A stretch of 64,000 bases of DNA from Robertmurraya dakarensis (GTDB lineage: Bacteria > Bacillota > Bacilli > Bacillales > Cytobacillaceae), in contig NZ_LT707409.1 of assembly GCF_900156875.1 (NCBI RefSeq), positions 1,270,961 through 1,334,960 of the forward strand. Direction: 5' to 3'. Below the pieces are notes generated by a model. That model was not told where the DNA came from and searched no databases. It worked only from the letters and a program-made list of their open reading frames with translations. A program made the position numbers and the translations under genes. Of the stretch, positions 26,707 to 35,116 are shown in pieces (the stretch's first letter is position 1; every line of letters begins with the position of its first letter).

Positions 26707-27423
26707 TTACGGTTTCTCTTGAATACTTTCCAATAAGCGGTTAGCGATTAACTCGTAACCTGCAGGGTTGGGATGGATGGAATCACTGAAATATTGAGTC
26801 TTAGGCTTATTATTAAACAAATCTAAAGTCGGGACATACTTAACCTGCTCATATCCTTTGATCACTTCATGTATTTCATCGTTCCAAGCATAAATGAGTT
26901 CCTGCAGCTGTATGTTATTTTTATACTCAACGTAAGGATGATAAAGTCCTAATACAAAAATCGAAGCATCTTGATTTTGATTTCTAATACTATGAAGAAT
27001 TTTATCAAGATTTTTTGAAAATTGAACTCGTCCTCGATTTAGACTCATAACATCAATGTTCTCGAACTGATGCTTCGCACTGTGTCTAAAATCATTTGTA
27101 CCAACGTAAAGAATAATCATATCCGCTTGTTTTATTTGCTTGTTGGTATCCTCATTCTCCAATTGTTTTAATATATCTTCGGTCGTATATTTAGGAATAC
27201 CAAAGTTGCGTAACTTTACAGAAATCCCCTTATCTTTTTGAAGCGCTAGCTTAACCCTTTCAATATAGCCCTTTTTGTCGGGATCGCCCGTTCCATGGGT
27301 GATGGAATCGCCTAAGGCGACCACTTTAAGAACATTTCTACTGGCTAATGACTCTTGAATCCAGCTATACCCACCGATTATAAATAATATAAAGCAGCAT
27401 GTGAATATGATTATTTTTTTCAT
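26707..27423 (-). CDS. SGNH/GDSL-type hydrolase, membrane-anchored or secreted
   Basis: An esterase- or lipase-like hydrolase of about 238 residues from the ATG at 27423. A hydrophobic N-terminal segment acts as signal or anchor. SGNH blocks: I VVALGDSITHG with the nucleophile Ser, III ILYVGTNDFRH with the Asn, and V YFSDSIHPNPAGYE with the Asp and His. It lies directly downstream of a membrane acyltransferase, a pairing that suggests de-O-acetylation versus O-acetylation of a surface glycan; this is inference. Its ribosome binding site GGGG lies inside the 3' arm of a hairpin. Confidence 0.83.
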   Translation of the reverse strand: MKKIIIFTCCFILFIIGGYSWIQESLASRNVLKVVALGDSITHGTGDPDKKGYIERVKLALQKDKGISVKLRNFGIPKYTTEDILKQLENEDTNKQIKQADMIILYVGTNDFRHSAKHQFENIDVMSLNRGRVQFSKNLDKILHSIRNQNQDASIFVLGLYHPYVEYKNNIQLQELIYAWNDEIHEVIKGYEQVKYVPTLDLFNNKPKTQYFSDSIHPNPAGYELIANRLLESIQEKP

Positions 27424-27426
27424 AAG

Positions 27427-27462
27427 AAAAACCCCTAATAGTAAACTTATTAGGAGTTTTCC
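27427..27462 (-). terminator. Hairpin that also buries the SGNH ribosome binding site
   Basis: Thirteen-bp arms (27448-27460 and 27428-27440, one G-U pair) with a 7-nt loop and a short T run. It looks like a terminator for the acyltransferase gene, yet its 3' arm contains TTAGGGG, eight bases before the next ATG. Confidence 0.7.
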
Positions 27463-27518
27463 CAAATTTCAATCTGTCATGTAGAAATAGTACAGAATAC
27501 TCCCTGTCTTATTTTACA

Positions 27519-28538
27519 TCAGCGATGTTGTTCATGACTCGATTGGACATGATATTTTTTCAAAAAAGAAAATTTTAATTCAATAATTGGCTGTGTCAGC
27601 CGGCGGACGAATTTACTTGATAAAAAGGCAATTAACAAGATTGAAATAACAAGTAAAATAATTACTTGTTCGGATTCCTTTAGAATGTCTACTAATTCAC
27701 TGCTTCTAAAATACTTAACAAAAAAGCCGTGCAACAAGTAAACATAGATCGAACTAGTGCCCCATTCAGTAAAGAAATACCTTTTCCTAGGAACCAGTGC
27801 TAAAAAGCTTAAAGTTGCCCCCAGAGTTAATGAATATACTCCCAATCGGATAATGCCTCCGTCAAAATGGGAATGATCTAGGGCGCCGTATGGCTTAGAA
27901 CCAAATAGCCATTTATAGTCAAAATTCGGAAATAAATAATAAGCAATAAACAGTGAAATTAATATGAATACGGAAACATATTTAAACTTCAAAGCACGAA
28001 CTTTTTCGAAATGCTCCTTCTTTAAATAGTATCCCAGCAAGAAGAATGGGAAAAACACAAAAGTCCTCGACAAGCTTAAATAGTTGCTAATTTCATCGAA
28101 ATAGCCGACAAATATTCCCAATGCTACTGCTAAAAGAAGGGAAACACCTGCTTTCATTTTTGCAAACAAAAAGAGCAATACATTCCAGCAAAACAAACTT
28201 AGCAAAAACCATAATGACCATTGCGGGTTTAAAGGGTCCAATTCAACTACCTTATGGTTGTTTAAGAAGAAGTAATAAAACGAGTATATGGATTGAAATA
28301 TCAAGTAGGGAATAATCAATTTTTTCGCGACATTTTTCAAATAACCCGGTTTACGAAATCCCTTCGCAAAAAAGCCTGATATTAAAATAAAGGCAGGCAT
28401 ATGAAAGGTATAGATCGTTGTATACAAGGTGTAAATCCATTGTTCTTCATGAATATAAGATTGTATTAAATGGCCAAAAACAACTAGGAATATTAGTAAA
28501 AACTTTGCATTGTCATAATAAGCATCACGGGTCTTCAT
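27519..28538 (-). CDS. Acyltransferase family 3 membrane protein (OatA/fucose acetylase-like)
   Basis: A multi-pass protein of about 339 residues with some ten hydrophobic segments. The N-terminal motif DAYYDNAKFLLIFLVVFGH with the conserved His, and YTFHMPAFILISGFFAKGF, mark acyltransferase family 3. Members transfer acyl groups to sugars of peptidoglycan, teichoic acids or exopolysaccharide from the cytoplasmic side. No fused SGNH domain is present; the next gene encodes a separate SGNH protein, so the pair may act as a split O-acetylation system. The start chosen is the ATG behind GGGAGG; upstream GTG is possible. Confidence 0.82.
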   Translation of the reverse strand: MKTRDAYYDNAKFLLIFLVVFGHLIQSYIHEEQWIYTLYTTIYTFHMPAFILISGFFAKGFRKPGYLKNVAKKLIIPYLIFQSIYSFYYFFLNNHKVVELDPLNPQWSLWFLLSLFCWNVLLFLFAKMKAGVSLLLAVALGIFVGYFDEISNYLSLSRTFVFFPFFLLGYYLKKEHFEKVRALKFKYVSVFILISLFIAYYLFPNFDYKWLFGSKPYGALDHSHFDGGIIRLGVYSLTLGATLSFLALVPRKRYFFTEWGTSSIYVYLLHGFFVKYFRSSELVDILKESEQVIILLVISILLIAFLSSKFVRRLTQPIIELKFSFLKKYHVQSSHEQHR

Positions 28539-28710
28539 ACACAACACAACCTCCCATTAACATGTTATACCACATTATATTTCTATCCGTCTATAATATT
28601 CGGGGGGTTGTCATGAGTATTTGACCGTTTTAATGTACCTGTAACCACAATGTAACTCTTTAACAAAGCCATTACATTCCAGTTACTTTTCTGAGCTTAA
28701 ATGGCTGACT

Positions 28711-28756
28711 TAAAAAGACAAAGGACCTATCCTCTTTATAAGAAGATAGGCCCTTT
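28711..28756 (-). terminator. Terminator of the MDR oxidoreductase gene
   Basis: Arms AAAGGACCTATC / GATAGGCCCTTT (28720-28731, 28745-28756, one G-U in the RNA) with a TTTTT tail on the minus strand. Confidence 0.82.
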
Positions 28757-28761
28757 AAATA

Positions 28762-29781
28762 TTATTCTGGTATAGAAAGAACGATTTTGCCGAATTGGCT
28801 TCCTCCGTCCATTTGACGATGTGCCTCATCTGTTTGTTCTAGATGATAGACCTTGTCTACTGTTGGTTTAATTTGATGATCTTCGTACAGCTTAAGCATA
28901 TCGGCAAATTCTTCAGGAGTTCCCATTGTAGAACCCATAATATGCATTTGTTTAAAGAAGATGCGCGGCATGAGAATATTATTAACTGGTCCTAGTGTAG
29001 CACCGAATGATACCAGTCTGCTTCCGGAATTGGATAGATAAATCAAATCATTGAAAGTATCTCCGCCAATGCTGTCGATCGTTAAATCAGCACCGCCTGA
29101 TAAGGCTTTCAATTCCTTCACCCAGTTCTCATTACGGTAGTTTACTCCGCCTGCAGCACCTAAAGCAATCGCTTTTTCAATCTTTTCATCACTGCTGGAA
29201 GTAACGTACACTTTTGCTCCTTTAGCTGCCGCGATTTGCAATGCAAAAGTCGCAACTCCGCCGCCAATCCCTGGAATAATAACAGTATCATCAGCCTTTA
29301 CTTGTCCTTTCGTTACAACAGAACGATAAGCTGTGATCCCGGCTAATGGGAGGGCCGCTGCTTCTTCCCAAGACAAATGCTTTGGCTTATGGAAGACGTT
29401 TTCAGCAGGAATTTTAATATACTGTGCGTATGTACCATCAATCGGAACGCCTAATACCGAAAAAGTTGGCAGTGGATAATCAGGATTATCTCCCCATCCC
29501 ATTCCTGGGTTAATCACCACTTCATTACCAACTTCAAATCCTTTGACTCCTTCTCCTAGTTCGGCGATAACTCCAGCTCCGTCTGCACCTGGAATGGCAG
29601 GTACTTGGATATTTGGGTATTGACCATATCTGATAAATACATCTCTGCGGTTCAACGCAGCGTTCTTTAATTTAATCAAAATTTCACCTTGTCCAGGTTT
29701 TGGGATATCAATTTCCTCATAATACAAAGGGGCCATTTCTTTCCCCGGTTTCATTTTGTCTTTTAGAATGATTGCTTTCAT
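28762..29781 (-). CDS. Medium-chain dehydrogenase/quinone oxidoreductase family protein
   Basis: A 339-residue NAD(P)H-dependent oxidoreductase of the MDR family. GroES-like N-terminal half with LNRRDVFIRYGQYP and IPGADGAGVIAELGEG; Rossmann half with PGIGGGVATFALQIAAAKGA. The site that holds the catalytic zinc Cys in alcohol dehydrogenases is Arg/Asp here (RRDV), so a zinc-free quinone or enone reductase is more likely. The frame opens at 29859, but the ATG at 29781 follows GGAGGG with a six-base spacing. Confidence 0.82.
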   Translation of the reverse strand: MKAIILKDKMKPGKEMAPLYYEEIDIPKPGQGEILIKLKNAALNRRDVFIRYGQYPNIQVPAIPGADGAGVIAELGEGVKGFEVGNEVVINPGMGWGDNPDYPLPTFSVLGVPIDGTYAQYIKIPAENVFHKPKHLSWEEAAALPLAGITAYRSVVTKGQVKADDTVIIPGIGGGVATFALQIAAAKGAKVYVTSSSDEKIEKAIALGAAGGVNYRNENWVKELKALSGGADLTIDSIGGDTFNDLIYLSNSGSRLVSFGATLGPVNNILMPRIFFKQMHIMGSTMGTPEEFADMLKLYEDHQIKPTVDKVYHLEQTDEAHRQMDGGSQFGKIVLSIPE

Positions 29782-29906
29782 TTTATTCCCTCCACTTTTA
29801 AAAAAATTCTTAATATTTAGTCTATAAGGTATTATACTATAAAAGAAGATAAACATCATTAAAAAATGTAGAATAGAAAAATAGTTAGCTAGAAAGGATG
29901 TTGTTC

Positions 29907-30740
29907 GTGCAAAACAATACAGATCTAAAAGTTATCCGTGTACCAGTTCCTACTCCAACATTATTGCCTCATACGACTACTAATTGCTATTTGATCGGAA
30001 ATGATCAAGAATCAATATTAGTTGATGCAGGTTATGATATAGAGGAAACTAGAACACTACTTAATAGAATCATCCAAGATAACGGGTTGGCCTCTCCTAA
30101 AAGAATTGTCCTGACCCATTACCATCCAGATCACGCACCCGGTGTTAAGCAGTTAGTAGAATGGAATGCAGGTATTTACTGCCATTCCGACGAACAAAAG
30201 GGCATTTTAGAGGCGATCTCACCTTTGTCCCAATTATCGTTATTAAAAGATGGAGACACCATGACCGTTGCCAATGAAGACATCTTGGTTATTCATGGTC
30301 CAGGACATACACCAGGGCATTTAACACTCTATATTCCTTCATCCCGAATCTTGATTGCCGGAGATAACATCGTCGCTGAAGGAACCACCTGGATCGGCCC
30401 GCCTGATGGTGATATGACTGATTATATTCAGACTCTCAAACGCATGAAAGAACTGAAGCTGGAAAAAATAGGGCCAGGCCATGGTGAATGGGTAGAAAAC
30501 CCTTATGAACAAATTGATTTTGTTGTGAACCGCAGATTGCAGCGCGAAAACCAGATTAAAGCTTTGCTTGAGGAACACAAGTCTTTAACATCAGAACGCT
30601 TAACGGAAATGATCTATGCGGACACCATTCATCCTAGTGTATTTAAGGTGGCGAAGCTAACAACAGAAGCGCACCTCCTTAAATTGATCAAGGAAGGCGC
30701 TGTCACGCAAGATAATTCCCAATATTCTATAAATATTTAA
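29907..30740 (+). CDS. MBL-fold metallo-hydrolase
   Basis: A metallo-beta-lactamase-fold hydrolase of 277 residues. Metal ligands: LTHYHPDHAPG (HxHxDH), the later His in IHGPGHTPGHL, Asp in IAGDNIV and His in GPGHGEW. The C-terminal winged-helix-like tail recalls the LACTB2-type glyoxalase II relatives. The ATG at 29898 overlaps the AAAGGA ribosome binding site, so the GTG at 29907, eight bases after it, is the better start. Its 3' end overlaps the convergent Nudix gene by 14 bp. The substrate is unknown. Confidence 0.83.
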   Translation: MQNNTDLKVIRVPVPTPTLLPHTTTNCYLIGNDQESILVDAGYDIEETRTLLNRIIQDNGLASPKRIVLTHYHPDHAPGVKQLVEWNAGIYCHSDEQKGILEAISPLSQLSLLKDGDTMTVANEDILVIHGPGHTPGHLTLYIPSSRILIAGDNIVAEGTTWIGPPDGDMTDYIQTLKRMKELKLEKIGPGHGEWVENPYEQIDFVVNRRLQRENQIKALLEEHKSLTSERLTEMIYADTIHPSVFKVAKLTTEAHLLKLIKEGAVTQDNSQYSINI

Positions 30741-31407
30741 AATACTTCTTCAAATCATCAGTTGATGGCGACATATGCAGTTTGCCGCCATCTAAATGGC
30801 TGATGATCGTTTCAAGGGTAATGATCGTTGGCGGTCCCAGCTTTATTTCTCTTTTTTCTAATCCTTCAAGAGCTTCCCCTGGATGAATCCAAAGCGCATC
30901 AGCGATTTCATTTCGATCTGGATCTGGACTCTGTCCTTGTGGAAGCTTTGCTAAGAAAAATCTTGTATCAAATCTGATCGGATGATCTTCAGGAGTAATA
31001 ATCTGACCGATATAAGATAGGCAATCCAGCTCAAGCTTAAGTCTCTCTTCCTCTAATACATGGTTGAAAGAAATATCATTACTGATAAGCTTACTTCTAT
31101 AGTCCATTTCTTTTTCTTTAGAAAGCAGTGCAGGTGTTCCGTCCTCCCTAGTTCCTAAAAGAATTCCCACCTCTTCAAACAATTCTCTCGCTGCAGCCAT
31201 ATAGTAACCTGCTGATAGACTTGCATCAGGAACCTCAATTTTACCAATTGTGTGATGAAGGTGATTATCCTCCTCCTCGACAGCCCCGCCAGGAAAGACG
31301 TGGAATCCTCCAAAAAATTTCATTGTTTCTGGTCTCTGCGTTAAATACACTCTCGATAAGTCATCCATCAACACTACCGTTGATGCTGGTTTTGGAATTA
31401 CAGACAT
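30727..31407 (-). CDS. Nudix hydrolase
   Basis: A 226-residue pyrophosphohydrolase. The Nudix box is split by an insertion of about 30 residues: FPGGAVEEED, then AARELFEEVGILLG, giving the RELFEEVG helix with its metal-binding Glu residues. This layout is shared with the NUDT19-like subgroup, which hydrolyses CoA derivatives; the substrate here is inferred only. It is convergent with, and overlaps by 14 bp, the MBL hydrolase gene. GGGGGAG lies just before the ATG. Confidence 0.82.
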   Translation of the reverse strand: MSVIPKPASTVVLMDDLSRVYLTQRPETMKFFGGFHVFPGGAVEEEDNHLHHTIGKIEVPDASLSAGYYMAAARELFEEVGILLGTREDGTPALLSKEKEMDYRSKLISNDISFNHVLEEERLKLELDCLSYIGQIITPEDHPIRFDTRFFLAKLPQGQSPDPDRNEIADALWIHPGEALEGLEKREIKLGPPTIITLETIISHLDGGKLHMSPSTDDLKKYFKYL

Positions 31408-31709
31408 GATACTCCCCCTTATTATTTTTAAAAAATGATAGTAGCGCTTTTTCTAAATAATTAAACAATCGTTCTCTATACATATTCCACTTTCCACCCG
31501 AAAACCCCTCTTCCTATATATAAGTCTATGATGTTTAAAGGAGTTTTTGAGCTTCAGTTGGAAAATAAAAAAGAAAGACCCATTCCCGCAGGTGGACAAG
31601 AATGGGTGTTCAGCGCATGTTCCTATCTTTTCCCTTTTGTATAAGAGAATCTATTTAGAACGCACTTATGAAACATCAATTCTTACCAAAAGATTTTCTA
31701 TTAACTAGA
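31408..31709. other. Intergenic stretch with one terminator
   Basis: About 300 bp between the Nudix start and the carboxyltransferase stop. It holds the terminator at 31565-31607 and AT-rich sequence. A 38-codon frame on the plus strand lacks a ribosome binding site and overlaps that hairpin, so I do not call it a gene. Confidence 0.6.
31565..31607 (-). terminator. Terminator of the carboxyltransferase operon
   Basis: Eight-bp arms ACCCATTC / GAATGGGT (31578-31585, 31600-31607) with TTTCTTTTTTAT downstream on the minus strand, about 100 bp after the stop at 31710. Confidence 0.65.
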
Positions 31710-33266
31710 TTAAGGCCTCATACCGTGACTGGAAGGCCCTAATAGCTCCGGAAGCAGTGCATATGCATCTTTTACCCATTCGCATAGCAGTGGTCTTGTA
31801 TCACGCGGATCAATAATTTCCTCAATTCCAAAATGTTCCGCTGTCCGAATTGGGGAACGAACAGCTTCCATACGTCCAAGCAGTTCTTCGATGAGGGATT
31901 CTGGATTATCGCTCGCTTCAATTTCTCTGCGATAAGCTACGTGAACCCCGCCTTCAACAGGCAGTGAGCCCCAATCTCCAGATGGCCATGCATACCTCAG
32001 GTTCAGACTGTGCCCATTTGACATCCCTGCACCGCCAACGCCGAATGATCTTCGTAAAATCACCTCAAGCATCGGAACGGTTGCTTGATATACAGCTGAA
32101 ATCGCACGGACCCCTTTTCGGATTGTCCCTTTTTTCTCGGCTGGAAGACCAATGACTAATCCAGGCTGATCAACTAGATTGACAATTGGCAGATGGAATG
32201 TTTGACAAAGATCAATAAAACGTTCCATTTTTTCAGAACTCTCCGCCGTCAAGCCGCCGCCATTCACAAATGGGTCGGAAGCTAAAACGCCGACAGGGTG
32301 ACCATCTAACCGGGCAAAAGCAGTGACCGTTCCCCCTCCATAATACTTGCCCATCTCAAAGATCGAATCCTGATCAAACACCATAGCAAGAATTTCACGA
32401 ATTTTATAGGGACGTCTCCGATTTTTTGGAATGATGGAGATCAGCTTTTCATCCCTGCGGTTCGGATCATCGTCAGACTTGATTACAGGAGGCATCTGCC
32501 ATACATTTGATGGAAGATAAGATAAAAACGTTCGAATTTGCTCGAAAGCATCTTCCTCAGACGTCGCAATGTTATCAATCGCTCCGCTTGAACGATGTAC
32601 GTCAACGCCGCCAAGTTCTTCCTTAGTCAAATCCTGGCCCATTCCATATTTCACAACGGGCGGTCCAGCTACGAACAGCTGTGAGGTACCTTCCACCATG
32701 ATTGAAAAGTGCGATGCTGCAACGCGCGCCGCTCCTAAGCCCGCAACAGAACCCATGCAGGCTCCGACAACAGGAACTCGTTCCATATTTGATACGACGT
32801 GATCCCAGGCAGGATTGATAGGGATATACGTAAAGCCCGTTTCATCAATCGTCTTGACGCTTCCCCCTCCGCCAGTACCATCGACAAGTCTTATCACAGG
32901 AATCTTCAAATCATGTGCAAGTCGTTCCGAATAGCCTTGTTTCCCTTTAATGGAAGCATCTGCTGCTCCGCCCCTAAGCGTAAAATCATCTCCACCTACA
33001 ACGACTTTGCGCCCATCAATCCTGCCGGTTCCAAAAATAAAGTTAGCCGGTTTAAAATCAGCCAGTTCACCATGTTCGTTATATGTAGCTTTACCAGATA
33101 TAGCCCCCACTTCATGGAAGGTATCAGGATCTAATAATTGATTAATTCTCTCACGAACCGTTAATTTCCCTTTTGATTTATGCTTATTAACATTCTCTTC
33201 TCCGCCCATTTTCTTCGCTAACTCTTCACGCCGGCGGATTTCCTGAATTTCTTGTTCCCAAGACAT
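31710..33266 (-). CDS. Acyl-CoA carboxylase carboxyltransferase subunit (propionyl/methylmalonyl-CoA type)
   Basis: A 518-residue biotin-dependent carboxyltransferase with two crotonase-like halves. N-half: KLTVRERINQLLDPDTFHEVG and RLVDGTGGGGSVKT; C-half: YYGGGTVTAFARLDGHPVGV, VNLVDQPGLVIG and RRSFGVGGAGM, which form acyl-CoA and biotin pockets. It transfers the carboxyl group between biotin and an acyl-CoA. No biotin carboxylase or biotin carrier gene is adjacent, so partners must lie elsewhere or it acts in a decarboxylase. The ATG at 33266 follows GGAGGAG. An EthD gene lies 103 bp upstream. Confidence 0.88.
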   Translation of the reverse strand: MSWEQEIQEIRRREELAKKMGGEENVNKHKSKGKLTVRERINQLLDPDTFHEVGAISGKATYNEHGELADFKPANFIFGTGRIDGRKVVVGGDDFTLRGGAADASIKGKQGYSERLAHDLKIPVIRLVDGTGGGGSVKTIDETGFTYIPINPAWDHVVSNMERVPVVGACMGSVAGLGAARVAASHFSIMVEGTSQLFVAGPPVVKYGMGQDLTKEELGGVDVHRSSGAIDNIATSEEDAFEQIRTFLSYLPSNVWQMPPVIKSDDDPNRRDEKLISIIPKNRRRPYKIREILAMVFDQDSIFEMGKYYGGGTVTAFARLDGHPVGVLASDPFVNGGGLTAESSEKMERFIDLCQTFHLPIVNLVDQPGLVIGLPAEKKGTIRKGVRAISAVYQATVPMLEVILRRSFGVGGAGMSNGHSLNLRYAWPSGDWGSLPVEGGVHVAYRREIEASDNPESLIEELLGRMEAVRSPIRTAEHFGIEEIIDPRDTRPLLCEWVKDAYALLPELLGPSSHGMRP

Positions 33267-33369
33267 AAAAACTCCTCCTCTATTGATATATATGAATGGG
33301 TGATGAACCAATGCACTTACTATGAATCTATCTTCCATCCATTTTCATATTGTTACTACGCCGAAATCC

Positions 33370-33759
33370 TCATTGCTGCTCATTTTTATTAAAAATTTCA
33401 CGTTCCACCCCATACCAAAGAGATGAATTTTCTAGGTCTATAAATCTTTTTTCATCTTCAAGCAATTGCTTAGATGCTAGGACCCCTTCAGGACTATTCC
33501 CTGCTTGAGCAAGTTCTTCAAAACTTGTCCACCATAACTCTGCCACTCCGTCATATTCTGCCTCCTGCGAACCACGGCTTAATCGGATGCTTTTTTGAGC
33601 CGAAGGACGTTCAAGAAGAGGTACTTGAACATAACGCCTAATTTTCAAAGCCTCCGCATGCTTTGTGACTAGTTCAGCATGTGTATTATTCCAGTATTGA
33701 TCAAATTCAGCACGTGTCAGGTGAGGAAGCCGTTTCACACAAAAAGTAAGTTTAATCAT
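33370..33759 (-). CDS. EthD-domain protein
   Basis: A 129-residue dimeric alpha/beta-barrel (ferredoxin-like) protein of the EthD family: MIKLTFCVKRLPHLTRAEFDQYWNNTHAELV is typical, with the conserved FxxYW and THAELV. EthD proteins occur in ring-modifying or ether-degrading operons, often with unclear function. Same strand as the downstream carboxyltransferase, 103 bp apart and with no terminator between, so the two may form one unit in a degradation route. Confidence 0.8.
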   Translation of the reverse strand: MIKLTFCVKRLPHLTRAEFDQYWNNTHAELVTKHAEALKIRRYVQVPLLERPSAQKSIRLSRGSQEAEYDGVAELWWTSFEELAQAGNSPEGVLASKQLLEDEKRFIDLENSSLWYGVEREIFNKNEQQ

Positions 33760-33961
33760 GGGAAATCAATCACTCCATCTTAACCATATTACTTCTATTA
33801 TATTCTAAATTTTCAGATAAATACAGTGGTTTTTTACCAAACGTTTCATTGAATTCCTCTCCTAGTACTCTTAAGTCCGCGACTCCTTAATTTTACCAGC
33901 ACTTCAAAGTCTAGTAATCTGTTACAATGCTAATGTTATGAAATGTTAGGAGGAACTATGC

Positions 33962-35092
33962 ATGCTGAAAAAACGAAACCTCCTCCTCGCCCTCGTATTG
34001 GTTATGACCTTTACAGGAGGATTTATATCGGGCAATTTTTTCTCAAATAATGATAGCAAGATTGTAACAGGGAAAAACCCTATTTCAGATAAAAGCAAAG
34101 TACACAAAGAAATTCCGATCGTTGAAAATGAAGATTCAAATGTTCTCATTGGCTATGTCCAAGATTTCCGTGACCCATATCAGGTCGATTATGAGAGCTT
34201 AACTCATATTATCTTTTCTTTCGCCCACCCGACAGCAAGCGGTGACCTTTTACTAAACGGAGACAGTGCGATTGCGAATTTGAGGACGCTCGTGTCAGAA
34301 GCACATAAGCATGATAAAAAGGCGATGTTGGCGATTGGAGGATGGTTCCATATTAATGGGGGCGAATCTTATGAATACTTTAAAAACGCGATTTCTAATC
34401 CTGATAGCCGTGATAAACTAGTCAACGAGATTACGACATTAACGCAGCGAGAAAACCTCGATGGCATCGATATTGACTTTGAACACCCGCGAACACAGAG
34501 CGATGCAGAAAACTTGACGATTTTTATGAAAGAATTAAGAAATCAGTTACAGAACAAAGAACTTTCGATTGCGGTTAATGCGAAAGTTCATAGTGTCGCA
34601 GGGACAGAAATCAATAATGTGATTTACCATCCAAATATGTTCCAATACGTGGATTATGTCAATATTATGGCCTATGACGGTCAATGGGATGGCGAATATA
34701 ATGCTGCCAATTTATCACCATTTCCACATAATCAGAATATTGTTCGTTATTGGACTACCTTATTCGATGATCATGGACTTTCTAGAGAAAAACTAGTTCT
34801 GGGTGTCCCGCTGTATGCTCAGCCGGAGAACCCTGAAATTAAGCAGGTCTCTTATGGGGCAATTATTGACAACAGCCCAGAAAACGCCAAAAGCGACACA
34901 GTGGTGTTAAACGGAACCACTTATCACTACAACGGAGTAGAGACGGTTCAAAAGAAAACAAAGCTTGCGCTGGACAACGGCTTTGGCGGCATGATGCTTT
35001 GGGAAGCCGGCCATGACGCTGATGGAGCATATAGCTTAAGTGGGACGATTTCGGACGTTTTAACACAAGAAAATTTACTCGTGCAAAACTAA
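33962..35092 (+). CDS. Glycoside hydrolase family 18 protein (chitinase-like)
   Basis: A secreted or membrane-anchored 376-residue GH18 hydrolase. The N-terminal hydrophobic segment (about 6-24) is followed by a spacer and a TIM barrel from about residue 61. The catalytic signature is DGIDIDFE with Asp170, Asp172 and the acid Glu174; AIGGW (125-129) and MAYDGQWD fit strands 3 and 6. Substrates are beta-1,4-linked N-acetylglucosamine polymers such as chitin or cell-wall glycans. The ATG at 33962 lies eight bases after AGGAGG. No LysM is attached, but the convergent neighbour has three. Confidence 0.88.
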   Translation: MLKKRNLLLALVLVMTFTGGFISGNFFSNNDSKIVTGKNPISDKSKVHKEIPIVENEDSNVLIGYVQDFRDPYQVDYESLTHIIFSFAHPTASGDLLLNGDSAIANLRTLVSEAHKHDKKAMLAIGGWFHINGGESYEYFKNAISNPDSRDKLVNEITTLTQRENLDGIDIDFEHPRTQSDAENLTIFMKELRNQLQNKELSIAVNAKVHSVAGTEINNVIYHPNMFQYVDYVNIMAYDGQWDGEYNAANLSPFPHNQNIVRYWTTLFDDHGLSREKLVLGVPLYAQPENPEIKQVSYGAIIDNSPENAKSDTVVLNGTTYHYNGVETVQKKTKLALDNGFGGMMLWEAGHDADGAYSLSGTISDVLTQENLLVQN

Positions 35093-35116
35093 GAGAGGGG
35101 CAGCCCTCTCTTTTTT
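35092..35116 (+). terminator. Terminator of the GH18 gene
   Basis: Arms AGAGAGGG / CCCTCTCT (35092-35099, 35104-35111) with a 4-nt loop and six T on the plus strand. It begins in the GH18 stop codon and touches the stop of the convergent LysM gene. Confidence 0.9.

Noticed and set aside
31531-31647. 38-codon plus-strand frame
   Set aside because: No ribosome binding site, and it overlaps the terminator hairpin of the carboxyltransferase gene.
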